From: JAPKZH01 sp964537875 | GTDB lineage: Bacteria > Acidobacteriota > Aminicenantia > Aminicenantales > UBA4085 | Assembly (NCBI GenBank): GCA_964537875.1 | Contig: CAZIDN010000008.1 | Coordinates: 1-64,000 of the forward strand | Length of the DNA: 64,000 nt | Reading direction: 5' to 3' | In this document: positions 27,395 through 35,333 of the stretch, piece after piece | Layout of the letters: the number at the start of each line of letters is the position of its first letter | How positions within the stretch are numbered: position 1 is the first letter of the stretch | Program-made: the position numbers and the translations under genes | The notes under the pieces: generated by a model | Told to the model about the DNA's origin: nothing | Seen by the model: only the letters and a program-made list of their open reading frames with translations | The model's database searches: none

Positions 27395-27643
27395 ATGATT
27401 AACAAAAAGAAATATGAGCAACCACTTGCTTTCGATATGTCACAAGGGATGATTCACGGCCAAAAAGTTAAGCCCCTTGGCACATGCAGGTCCGGCTCTT
27501 TAATCACGGGATCTACTTGTTCAATTGGAACACGAGTTACTGGTTCTCCTTCTTGCCTACCAACAGGACAATACGAATCAGAGCCGTATTGTAACGCGGG
27601 CTCGGGCGGCTCAGCGGGCTGTGTCACCGGATCAAATCCATAA
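27395..27643 (+). CDS. candidate RiPP precursor peptide with five Cys-x(2-3)-Gly motifs
   Basis: Eighty-two residues. The N-terminal 28 residues (MINKKKYEQPLAFDMSQG...) look like a leader, with the KYExP motif found in many PqqD/RRE-bound precursors. The rest is low in charge and rich in Gly, Ser, Thr and Cys. Cysteines fall at 31, 42, 54, 66 and 76, each followed by Gly after two or three residues (CRSG, CSIG, CLPTG, CNAG, CVTG). I chose the ATG at 27395 with GAGAGGG upstream rather than the GTG at 27380. No similar characterised peptide comes to mind; the role as Scm substrate rests on position, size and leader. Thioether or other Cys-based crosslinks are likely but unproven. Confidence 0.8.
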   Translation: MINKKKYEQPLAFDMSQGMIHGQKVKPLGTCRSGSLITGSTCSIGTRVTGSPSCLPTGQYESEPYCNAGSGGSAGCVTGSNP

Positions 27644-27677
27644 TAAAGAGCCCTTCAAGACAGGCGCCTAATAAAAA

Positions 27678-28676
27678 TTGATTTCTTACACATGCGGTCT
27701 TGCGCACATAATCTTCTTTACCGAATCAAATTATCCCCTTAAATTATTTGAATACGAGAATCTTTTCTCCCGTAAAAGCAGCGGTGCTTACGATGTTCAT
27801 AATTCGCTTAGAAGCATCGACCATAATGAACTTAAGGCTTCTGCAGTTCCAAAAAACATACGTCATCTGGTGACGGCATGCGCGATCTCACCATCGTCCG
27901 GCCGAGGTGTTCATGCCATACCACTCCAATTTGTGGACATTCATGACGATCGGCTGCAGCCGTTTTTGTTCACTTCAAGTGACATCTTAGACGCCCCCAT
28001 TCTTCAGTCGCGGGCAGTCCGGGAAAGCCTTGAATCAAGATCAGGGCATCTTGAGCAGGTAGTTATTGCGATACACGCCCTCACTGTCGAAATCCGTGAT
28101 TATCTAAAACGTGAATACGAAATCTTTTTTGCCGATGGATTGGCGTCGCTGGTTCAATCCGATCTCATGTATAACGGATTCCGAAATATGTTTTCAGCCT
28201 TTTTGCCTGATTTCTCGGCCGTCATGATTCATGGTTCGTCCGTTCTGTTGAACGGAAGAGCAGCTATATTCCTTGCCCCAGACGAAGGGGGGAAAAGTAC
28301 GGCTGCCCGGCTTTCGCATGGGAAGAAGATATTCAGCGATGATCGGAATATCCTTCGAAAACAGAGCCAAGGATTCATGGTGCATGGCACGCCTTGGGGA
28401 ATGATTACGAGCGGGCCTGATTTCGCTCCCTTGGGGGGCATTTTCCTGCTGGAAAAGGCAGAGTCCTTCTCGATCGACGCGCTCAAACCGCGTTCGGCGG
28501 TTCAATTCACATGGGAAGATAATTCATATTTTTGGCGGCAATTGCCGCGCAAGAGAAGAGCCGGAGTCTTTGATCTAGTTTTAAAATTGTGCCAGTCTGT
28601 GCCTGTCTATCGCATGCGGTTTCCAAAGGATTATATCGATTGGGACGCCGTGGACCGGGCCATGGAGAAGGGGTGA
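27678..28676 (+). CDS. HPr-kinase-like protein of the peptide cassette (ScmC-like)
   Basis: A 332-residue protein with a C-terminal HPr-kinase-like P-loop: GRAAIFLAPDEGGKSTAARL near residue 190, followed by SDDRNILRKQSQGFMVHGTPWG. HprK-like proteins of RiPP clusters are thought to phosphorylate or otherwise modify the precursor or a partner; the ScmC protein of SynChlorMet cassettes is of this kind as I recall. The N-terminal half has no clear motif. The only reasonable start is a TTG at 27678, without a strong ribosome-binding site, so the true start may differ. The stop overlaps the next gene by four bases (GTGA). Confidence 0.75.
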   Translation: MISYTCGLAHIIFFTESNYPLKLFEYENLFSRKSSGAYDVHNSLRSIDHNELKASAVPKNIRHLVTACAISPSSGRGVHAIPLQFVDIHDDRLQPFLFTSSDILDAPILQSRAVRESLESRSGHLEQVVIAIHALTVEIRDYLKREYEIFFADGLASLVQSDLMYNGFRNMFSAFLPDFSAVMIHGSSVLLNGRAAIFLAPDEGGKSTAARLSHGKKIFSDDRNILRKQSQGFMVHGTPWGMITSGPDFAPLGGIFLLEKAESFSIDALKPRSAVQFTWEDNSYFWRQLPRKRRAGVFDLVLKLCQSVPVYRMRFPKDYIDWDAVDRAMEKG

Positions 28677-29395
28677 CCGGGCGAAACATCGCACGTTCCC
28701 GGTTCTATCGCGGCTCGAGCATGTGGCCGGCCTTCCGGCCGGGCGACTGGCTGATTGTCGAGTCCGTTCCCTATGAAAAGATCCGGCAGGGAGATATTGT
28801 TGTCTTCCAAGCGACAAACATAGAAGCAGAAATCTCGGATTCCAAAGGTTCCATCACTCCGGATTCCGAGCTCGCTCGAATACTCGCTCCTGCAGATTGC
28901 TTAAAAAATGCGCCCCCCGATGCATCAGAAGCCGAATCCCGGTTCCTCGTCCATCGGGTCATCGCCATCCGTCCCGGAGGCCTCCGCACCCGCGGAGACA
29001 ACAATCCCGCTCCCGATAGCGACCTCGTCTCCCCCGACCGTCTGATCATTAAGATCGTCTCCCTTGAGCGCCGGGGCCGGAGAGTTCGCGTTCGCGGAGG
29101 GACGGGCGGTTTTATTCTCGCCTCCATCCGTCGGTTTATTCGCCGGACTTGCCGTTTTTTATTTCGAGTCATCCGCTTCCCTCTTCGGCCGGCCTACCGG
29201 CTCCTTCGCTGGAGCGGCATAATCAGCGCGATTTGGAAGCCGCGCCTGACGGCCGTCCGGTTCCGGTCTCCGTCGGGTCCGTTCGTGAAATATGTGCACG
29301 GCGGCCGGACTGTCGCGATGTGGTGGCCGGAACGCCGCAGCTTCCGCTGTCGCCGGCCCTATGATCTGATCATCAGGCCGCCGGTTTCCCGCTAA
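28673..29395 (+). CDS. S24/S26 signal-peptidase-like protease
   Basis: About 240 residues from a GTG that overlaps the previous stop. The N-terminal GSSMWPAFRPGDWLIVESVP is the Ser-active-site box of family S26, then KIRQGDIVVFQ, HRVIAIRPGG near residue 94 and TRGDNNPAPDSD follow, the order seen in SipW/eukaryotic-type peptidases with a Ser/His rather than Ser/Lys dyad. No membrane helix is evident at the N-terminus, unlike exported signal peptidases. The C-terminal 90 residues are Arg-rich and unlike the family. In this cassette it is the obvious candidate to remove the precursor leader; that is inference. Confidence 0.75.
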   Translation: MTGRNIARSRFYRGSSMWPAFRPGDWLIVESVPYEKIRQGDIVVFQATNIEAEISDSKGSITPDSELARILAPADCLKNAPPDASEAESRFLVHRVIAIRPGGLRTRGDNNPAPDSDLVSPDRLIIKIVSLERRGRRVRVRGGTGGFILASIRRFIRRTCRFLFRVIRFPLRPAYRLLRWSGIISAIWKPRLTAVRFRSPSGPFVKYVHGGRTVAMWWPERRSFRCRRPYDLIIRPPVSR

Positions 29396-29408
29396 GGCTC
29401 GCCAAGCT

Positions 29409-31316
29409 ATGGAATCCTCTACCACTTTCGAAATCGCCCGCAAGGCGGCTCGAAAATTCCCTCTTCTGCCCCGCACCGTCGCCCTCGTCTGGAGCGCGGC
29501 GCCGGGTTGGAACCTGGCCTGGCTGCTCCTCCTCTCGGTCCAGAGCATGATCCCTGTCGGGCAAGTCCACCTGACGCGCGTCCTGGTCAACGGCCTCGCG
29601 GCAGCTATAGGAAAAGGGCTTACCTGGGACAATGCGCGGGTTCCGCTATTCGCGGCAGGGCTAATGGGCGGCCTCTTTGTCCTCGGCCAGGGGCTTCAAA
29701 GCCTGGCCGGCTGGGTTTCCGTGGTCCAGAGCGAGACAGTCCGCGACAAGCTCTCTCTGCGGCTTCATGACCAGTCCATCGCCATCGATTACCGCCATTT
29801 TGATGATCCGGATTTCTACGACCGGCTCTACCGGGCCCGCGCCGGCGGCGCCGAGCTTCCCCTGGCGCAGGTCGCAAACCTGGGAAGCCTCTTCCAGAGC
29901 GCGCTGACTCTTATCGCCATGGCGGCGGTCCTGCTCCGCTACGGCCTGTGGGTTCCGGTGGCGCTCCTCGTCGGCACGATCCCGACGCTTATCATCACGA
30001 TGCACAACAGCCGAAGGCTGTACCGTTGGGCGCGGGAATCCACACCGCGCCAGCGCCGCATCTGGTATTACGACTGGCTGCTCACGGCCCGGGAGAACGC
30101 CGCGGAGCTGCGGCACTTCGGGCTGGGAGAGTTCTGGAAATTGGCGTATCAGGCGGAGCGCGGCAAGCTACGCGCTGAGCGGATCTCGATTGCGCGGCGG
30201 CAGGCAGCCGGGCAGTTCGCCGCCGGGGTGACGGGACTTCTCGCGGCGGGAGGAGCGTTGTTGTGGACGGGAAGCCGGGTCCTCCTGGGCGCGCTCACGC
30301 TGGGAGATATCGCGCTCTTCGCTCAGGCCTTCAATCAAGGACAATCGCTTATGCGGTCACTTCTTCAAAACGCCGGACAGACCTATACAAACCTTCTCTA
30401 CCTCGGCGATTTCTTCGACTTCCTGGATCTTGAGCCGACCGCCGCGGGAAGAGGAAGCGTCGTTCCGGGTGCGGAAGAAAAAACAGCCGGTGGACAGACC
30501 GCGGGAGCCATAGGCGCAAACCTAAAGGCGGCCGCGGGAGCGGAAAGTGGGGCGGCGCCTCCGCTCGACGCTCTCCCCGTCTCTCTCCGGCTCGAGAACG
30601 TCTGGTTTACCTATCCGGGCTCACAGGAGCCGACCATCCGGGACCTCAGCCTTTCCCTTGAAGCGGGAATGGTGACGGCGGTCGTCGGCGACAACGGCGC
30701 GGGCAAGAGCACGCTGGTCAAGCTCATCACCCGCCTTCACGACCCTCAGCAGGGCCGCATCCTGTGGAACGGCCGGGATGTGCGCGATTTTTCTCCCGAC
30801 GACCTCCGCCGGCGCATAACGGTCCTCCTTCAAGTTCCTATGCAATATCAAGAGACCGTCACGATGAACGTCCGGCTCGGCAACCTTGACGCTGACGAGA
30901 CCATAGTGCGCGGGGCCGCAGAATCTTCGGGTGCGGCCCGGTTCGTCGAGCACCTGCCGCGACGCTACGATACGCTCCTAGGCCGCTGGTTCGAGGACGG
31001 CGTAGATTTGAGCACGGGCGAATGGCAGCAGCTGGCTTTGGCGCGGGCATTCGCCCGGCCGGCCTCGCTTTACCTCCTCGACGAGCCCACGAGCGCCCTC
31101 GACGCCTGGGCCGAAGCGGATTGGTATGCGCGGCTCCAGCGCGCCCGGGCGGGCCGGACCACACTCGTCATCACCCATCGGCTGACGACGGCGCAGCAGG
31201 CCGACGTCATTCGCGTGATGGTTGGCGGCCGGATCGTAGAATCCGGAACCCATAAAGAGCTGATGGGCGTGGGCGGCAGGTACGCGGAGGCCTGGAAGAT
31301 CCTGGAGCGGGGATGA
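29409..31316 (+). CDS. ABC exporter (membrane domain fused to ATPase)
   Basis: A 635-residue half-transporter. The N-terminal domain has about six membrane helices (LLLLSVQSMIPVGQVHL, ALTLIAMAAVLLRYGLW, FAAGVTGLLAAGGALLW). The ATPase domain begins near residue 395, with Walker A VVGDNGAGKSTLVKLI, signature LSTGEWQQLALARAFA and Walker B LYLLDEPTSALDAW. An Ala/Gly-rich linker of about 45 residues joins the two. There is no N-terminal C39 peptidase, so leader cleavage must be done by another enzyme, fitting the S26-like protease upstream. It probably exports the mature peptide. The signature has STGE instead of the usual SGGQ. Confidence 0.87.
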   Translation: MESSTTFEIARKAARKFPLLPRTVALVWSAAPGWNLAWLLLLSVQSMIPVGQVHLTRVLVNGLAAAIGKGLTWDNARVPLFAAGLMGGLFVLGQGLQSLAGWVSVVQSETVRDKLSLRLHDQSIAIDYRHFDDPDFYDRLYRARAGGAELPLAQVANLGSLFQSALTLIAMAAVLLRYGLWVPVALLVGTIPTLIITMHNSRRLYRWARESTPRQRRIWYYDWLLTARENAAELRHFGLGEFWKLAYQAERGKLRAERISIARRQAAGQFAAGVTGLLAAGGALLWTGSRVLLGALTLGDIALFAQAFNQGQSLMRSLLQNAGQTYTNLLYLGDFFDFLDLEPTAAGRGSVVPGAEEKTAGGQTAGAIGANLKAAAGAESGAAPPLDALPVSLRLENVWFTYPGSQEPTIRDLSLSLEAGMVTAVVGDNGAGKSTLVKLITRLHDPQQGRILWNGRDVRDFSPDDLRRRITVLLQVPMQYQETVTMNVRLGNLDADETIVRGAAESSGAARFVEHLPRRYDTLLGRWFEDGVDLSTGEWQQLALARAFARPASLYLLDEPTSALDAWAEADWYARLQRARAGRTTLVITHRLTTAQQADVIRVMVGGRIVESGTHKELMGVGGRYAEAWKILERG

Positions 31317-31374
31317 AGGCCGACCGCGAATCAGAAGCGCTGCTCTGCGCCATGCGCCGGGACGGGGGGACAGA

Positions 31375-32601
31375 GTGAAGATCCGCCATCCGGCCGTCGA
31401 CCTTGAGAGTGAAGCTCTGGTTCGGGCGGTTCGCCGGGATGACCCGTCCGGAGAAAGTCTGCTCGAGGCGCTGGGGGCGGGCATCAATTGGCCGCGACTC
31501 CTTGATCTTTCAGTACGCCACAGGGTCATGCCGCTCCTCTGCGCGCGGCTGCAATCGCTCGGGGAGCGGAACCCCGCGCCACGCGAAATCATGGCCCGGC
31601 TGAAAACGCTCCGGCGCCTTAACGAAGGGAAAAACCTCATTATGCTGGGGAAGCTCGCTGAAATCCTCGATATATTCGACAGGAATGGGATTGAGGCGAT
31701 CGTGCTGAAGGGCCCGGTCCTCGCGGCTGCCGCGTACGGCAGTGTGGGGATGCGGCAGTTCGATGACCTCGACATTCTCATACGGCTGCGGGATTTCATG
31801 TACGCTAAAAAGCTAATGGCGAACCTGGGTTTCCGGCTGGACAAGGAATTCACTCCGGCCCAGGAGGCGGCGCACTTCCGGCGGCATAACGAATTAGGAT
31901 TCATAGATGCTCGGATGGAGATGTATATTGAGATTCATTTCAGATTGACAGCTACGTTCCATAGAGTGGGTCTTGAGACGGAAAGCCTTTTTGCGCGGAG
32001 GGAGGTCGTCGGGACTGAAGGCCTGAAGCTTCCGTCGATGTCGGCCGAAGACTCGCTCCTTTATCTTTGTTTCCATGGAACGTATCATGTCTGGTCGACG
32101 CTCGGCATGATATGCGACGTGGCTGCTCTTGTCGCCTCGCGGCGCGAGTGGGCGTGGGACAAGATTCTCGAAGAAGCGCGGAAGGCGGGGCTTCGCCGGA
32201 AACTTCTTCTAGGGCTGGCGCTGGCCCACGACGCAGTGGGGCTCGAGCTGCCGAAGTGGGTCGAAAGCAAAATCCGGGGCGACGCAGTCGCGGGAGAGCT
32301 TAAGGAACGCGTCCTCACGGACGTGCTTCCGGGCCGGCCGACCCGAGCTTCTCATTTCGAGCGCTCACTTTTTTATTTGAAGTCATTAGAAAGAGTCTCC
32401 GCCAAGATGGCCTTCATTCTGATGAGGTTTCTTCTGCCCTCACCGGACGATTGGAAAGCGGTCCTTCTGCCGGATAGCCTCTATGTCCTCTACGTCCCTT
32501 TGCGAATCTTCAGGTTGTTTTCGGAGAGAATTATCCCCGGGCTGGCGAAAAGGATGAGGCGGAGTCTCCGGAGCGGTGCCTCGGGACGCCGGCCGGATTA
32601 A
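31375..32601 (+). CDS. uncharacterised nucleotidyltransferase (PF14907 type)
   Basis: A 408-residue protein from a GTG start. IEAIVLKGPVLAAAAYGSVGMRQFDDLDILIR near residues 105-136 is the signature of the uncharacterised nucleotidyltransferase family (NTP_transf_5), with the DxD metal pair in FDDLDILI. EIHFRLTATFHR and the FHGTYHVWSTLGMICDVAALV segment also fit. These proteins occur often in lasso-peptide and other RiPP clusters beside PqqD and HprK-like genes and may nucleotidylate a product or precursor. It is the last gene of the cassette. The reaction is unknown. Confidence 0.8.
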   Translation: MKIRHPAVDLESEALVRAVRRDDPSGESLLEALGAGINWPRLLDLSVRHRVMPLLCARLQSLGERNPAPREIMARLKTLRRLNEGKNLIMLGKLAEILDIFDRNGIEAIVLKGPVLAAAAYGSVGMRQFDDLDILIRLRDFMYAKKLMANLGFRLDKEFTPAQEAAHFRRHNELGFIDARMEMYIEIHFRLTATFHRVGLETESLFARREVVGTEGLKLPSMSAEDSLLYLCFHGTYHVWSTLGMICDVAALVASRREWAWDKILEEARKAGLRRKLLLGLALAHDAVGLELPKWVESKIRGDAVAGELKERVLTDVLPGRPTRASHFERSLFYLKSLERVSAKMAFILMRFLLPSPDDWKAVLLPDSLYVLYVPLRIFRLFSERIIPGLAKRMRRSLRSGASGRRPD

Positions 32602-32665
32602 AACCGGAGGCCTTGTAACGGCTCGGATTTCACATATAATTATAGATATCAGAAAGAGAGTCGCC

Positions 32666-33535
32666 ATGAGAAAGACGTTTTATTTAGCAATTCGCCGGCT
32701 GATGATGGCCGCCCTTTTCGGCGCGTGGATACCGGCATCCTTCGCTCAAACCGGACAGGAAGCCTTTATCCGGGAATACAAGATCGGCCCCAAAGACCTT
32801 CTTGAAATTAAGGTCGTCGAGCTTCCGGAGCTGAATCTTGCCGTCCGCGTTTCAGAGGACGGGTCCATCACTCTCCCGCTCATAGGAAGAGTGGAGCTCG
32901 GCGGGATGACAAAAGACGCCGCGGAGCGGAAGATTGCCGCGCTTCTTGCGGAGAAATATGTCAATAATCCTCAGGTGTCGGTTTTCATCAAGGAATACCA
33001 GAGCAACCGGGTGGCCTTGATCGGCGCCGTGAAAACGCCCGGGATGTATGAAATGATCGGCAGCATGAATCTGCTTGAGCTCATCTCCAAGGCGGGCGGA
33101 TTCACCGATAATACGGGAAACGATCTCTACGTGACGAGGGAAGGAAAAGACGGGAGCCAGATCAAGCTCACGATCAACCTCGACGATTTGATCATCAACG
33201 GCAACCAAAACCTCAATATCCCCCTGCAGCCGAGGGACATCGTCACCGTATCGGTGGATAAAATCATCCAGGTGTATGTCTGGGGAGAGGTCAAGAACCC
33301 GGGTGCGCTGTCCGTGAAATTGTCGAAGAAAATCACGCTCATGCAGGCCATCGCCCAGGCGGGCGGGACGACGGCTACGGCGAAAAAATCCGCCGTGGTC
33401 ATCAAGCGGAAAGACGAAAAGACCGGAAAAGAAATCCAGATCAAGGCCAACCTGAACGATATCATCAAGGGGAAAGCCCCGGATCCTCCTTTGAAGGAGG
33501 GGGATGTCGTGTATGTGCCGGAGAGCTTCTGGTGA
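32666..33535 (+). CDS. polysaccharide export protein (Wza-like, SLBB)
   Basis: A 289-residue periplasmic/outer-membrane export protein. I chose the ATG at 32666: it starts a signal peptide (MRKTFYLAIRRLMMAALFGAW, then ASFAQ). YKIGPKDLLEIKVVELPELN is the Poly_export domain; two SLBB domains follow, around NRVALIGAVKTPGMYEM and IQVYVWGEVKNPGALSV. There is no lipobox Cys, so it is not a lipoprotein like E. coli Wza; the beta-barrel at 23516 may supply the outer-membrane pore (inference). It pairs with the Wzc-type kinase at 19008 across the peptide cassette. The next gene starts 10 bases after its stop. Confidence 0.9.
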   Translation: MRKTFYLAIRRLMMAALFGAWIPASFAQTGQEAFIREYKIGPKDLLEIKVVELPELNLAVRVSEDGSITLPLIGRVELGGMTKDAAERKIAALLAEKYVNNPQVSVFIKEYQSNRVALIGAVKTPGMYEMIGSMNLLELISKAGGFTDNTGNDLYVTREGKDGSQIKLTINLDDLIINGNQNLNIPLQPRDIVTVSVDKIIQVYVWGEVKNPGALSVKLSKKITLMQAIAQAGGTTATAKKSAVVIKRKDEKTGKEIQIKANLNDIIKGKAPDPPLKEGDVVYVPESFW

Positions 33536-33545
33536 GCACGAGTCC

Positions 33546-34334
33546 ATGATCGACCTCCACACGCATATGCTGCCTGACTGGGACGACGGAGCCAGGTCCT
33601 GGGAGCAGACAAAGGCCATGGCCCAGGTGGCCGCAGCGGACGGAATCCGCAAGATCGCGCTCACGCCGCATATCTTCCGGCTGACCAAGCATAACGACGA
33701 TTGGTCGGTTCTCGAAGAGCGGACGGCCGAGTTCAAAAGAAATTGCATGAGCCTGCCCTGTGAATTCTCGTTCGGGGCTGAGGTCTTCGTCCATCACGAT
33801 ATGGTGGAAAACATCCGGAACCATCATTTGACCATCAACGGCTCGGACTATTTCTTCATCGAGTTTCCCGCGGAAACGGTCCTGCCGGGAGTTAAGGACC
33901 TCATATTCAAAATCATGCTCCGGGGCTGCATCCCCATCATCAGCCATCCGGAGCGGAACTCGGTATTCAGTTATCGGCCGGGCCTGCTCTACGAGCTGGT
34001 GATGATGGGCTGCCTGGCCCAGGTCACCGCCAAAAGCATCGTCGGCGAGATGGGCCAGGAGGCCAAGAGAGCCGCGGATATTTTTCTCAAGCACAATCTG
34101 GTCCACATCATCGCTTCGGACGCCCACGACCCGGTAAACCGGCCGCCCAGGCTGAGCCAGGGGGTCCGGGAGGCGGCAAAGGTCGTAGGAAAGGAAAAGG
34201 CCGAGGCGATGGTCACATCCATCCCCGAGGCGATTCTCCGGAACGCAGAAATCGGGGATTGGGGGGAGCCGCTGGACCCTGTCCGCGAGAAAAAATGGAC
34301 GATCAAGCTTCCCTCCTTCATTAAGAAAACCTAG
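33546..34334 (+). CDS. CpsB/YwqE-type PHP tyrosine phosphatase
   Basis: A 262-residue PHP-domain metal-dependent phosphatase. MIDLHTHMLPDWDDGARSW at the N-terminus gives the metal-binding HTH and the DDG motif of CpsB/CapC enzymes, LTPHIF the second His, and ISHPERN and ASDAHDP the remaining ligands. These enzymes remove phosphate from the tyrosine tail of BY-kinases and so time capsule export; the target is presumably the Wzc-type protein at 19008. It is in one transcription unit with the SLBB gene. Length and layout are normal. Confidence 0.92.
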   Translation: MIDLHTHMLPDWDDGARSWEQTKAMAQVAAADGIRKIALTPHIFRLTKHNDDWSVLEERTAEFKRNCMSLPCEFSFGAEVFVHHDMVENIRNHHLTINGSDYFFIEFPAETVLPGVKDLIFKIMLRGCIPIISHPERNSVFSYRPGLLYELVMMGCLAQVTAKSIVGEMGQEAKRAADIFLKHNLVHIIASDAHDPVNRPPRLSQGVREAAKVVGKEKAEAMVTSIPEAILRNAEIGDWGEPLDPVREKKWTIKLPSFIKKT

Positions 34335-34352
34335 AGGTCAAGAAAATATTCC

Positions 34353-34381
34353 TTGACATCTTCGGTTAAAGTATTTAAATT
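34353..34381 (+). promoter_or_regulatory. promoter of the carboxypeptidase-like-domain protein
   Basis: A perfect TTGACA at 34353-34358 and TAAATT at 34376-34381 with 17 bases between, in a 70-base AT-rich gap. GGGAGG precedes the ATG at 34405. Confidence 0.55.
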
Positions 34382-34404
34382 AAATAAATAAGAGGGAGGC
34401 AGAT

Positions 34405-34926
34405 ATGCTAAAGCATAAGACCTTCAGGTCAAGGCTCCTTGTATTGGGTATGGCGGCAGCGCTCTTGGCGATCATCATCCCCATAGAAGGCCTGAGCCAG
34501 ACGGCTGGAACGGGCGCGCTGACGGGGACGATTTACTGGGATGACGTCAAGACTCCGGTCGAAAATGCCGTTGTCAAGCTCCGGAACATCCAGACCGGGA
34601 AAGAACTCCCGAGCCCGCCGTCGAATAATAAAGGCCTTTACTTGGTCAAAGACATCCCCGAAGGCCGGTACCTCATCGGGGTCGCCACCAGCCGCGGCGA
34701 TTATAACTTCAACTTCGAAGTTTTTATCAAAGCCAATGAAACAGCGAAGCTTTCCCTGGCCCTGAAAACCGCGGAATCCCTGGTTGTCCTCGAGAAAGCC
34801 AAAGAGAAGGGGTTCTTCGCCAAGCCGGCCGGGATCGCGCTCGCCGTGGGGGGCGTCGCGCTTCTTTCTTTTGGCGCTTACGAGCTCTTCAAAGGAGAAG
34901 AGGAGAAATCACCAACAAAGAAATAA
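34405..34926 (+). CDS. exported protein with carboxypeptidase-regulatory-like domain
   Basis: A 173-residue protein with a signal peptide (hydrophobic LLVLGMAAALLAIIIPIEG, then LSQT) and a beta-sandwich domain in residues 40-115 (TGTIYWDDVKTPVENAVVKL, GLYLVKDIPEGRYLIGV) like the carboxypeptidase regulatory fold. A membrane helix near the C-terminus (PAGIALAVGGVALLSFGAYEL) and a charged tail anchor it. It has its own strong promoter and a terminator follows, so it is a single-gene unit, possibly highly expressed. Function unknown; an envelope role is likely from its structure. Confidence 0.75.
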   Translation: MLKHKTFRSRLLVLGMAAALLAIIIPIEGLSQTAGTGALTGTIYWDDVKTPVENAVVKLRNIQTGKELPSPPSNNKGLYLVKDIPEGRYLIGVATSRGDYNFNFEVFIKANETAKLSLALKTAESLVVLEKAKEKGFFAKPAGIALAVGGVALLSFGAYELFKGEEEKSPTKK

Positions 34927-35036
34927 GGGTCGGGATCCCGATAACTCCAGCGGGATAGGATGCGGCAGGCCTGAGGACAAAGTCTCTTAAGGATCATCAA
35001 ACATCGAAGAATAAATAAAATTAATCCTTGAAGGAA

Positions 35037-35071
35037 AAAGCAGGAGGCTCAAAATCTCCTGCTTTTTTTTT
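35037..35071 (+). terminator. intrinsic terminator
   Basis: A ten-base stem (35037-35046 with 35056-35065; core AGCAGGAG/CTCCTGCT) with a nine-base loop runs into a T-tract through 35071. It lies 110 bases after the stop of the preceding gene and just before a pseudogene. Confidence 0.85.
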
Positions 35072-35133
35072 GCCCTGTTGAGGTGGTGGGAGCGAAAATT
35101 GTAAGATAGGGAAAGATAACGAGGCTCATTCAG

Positions 35134-35313
35134 GTGTCGGATAAAATCATTTTTTGGGGATTGGGCGCGGTTCTCGTCCTTCTCCCTCTTCCTGCGCATT
35201 CTGGAAACCAAGCAATATCTCGGCACCTATTTCTTCGCTCGGTACGAAAAAAACCGGGAAGCGGCTGAGAGCATCGAATAGAAATTTCCAGTGCTGGAAA
35301 GGCGGAGGAAGTG
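35134..35313 (+). pseudogene. internally deleted copy of the O-antigen polymerase/ligase gene
   Basis: The GTG at 35134 opens with VSDKIIFWGLGAVLVLLPLP, like the start of the polymerase at 21215 (LDNIIFAGTCLVLLLIPLP). About 60 bases later, in another frame, QYLGTYFFARYEKNREAAESIE, a stop and KFPVLERR correspond to its region YLYLGCYESARAEAAQKGESLERKFPILEKH (residues around 535-565). The intervening 500 codons are gone and a frameshift plus a stop remain. It is a decayed paralogue rather than a recent copy, since both ends have diverged. Confidence 0.7.
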
Positions 35314-35333
35314 AAGAAATATTTTCAATGACA

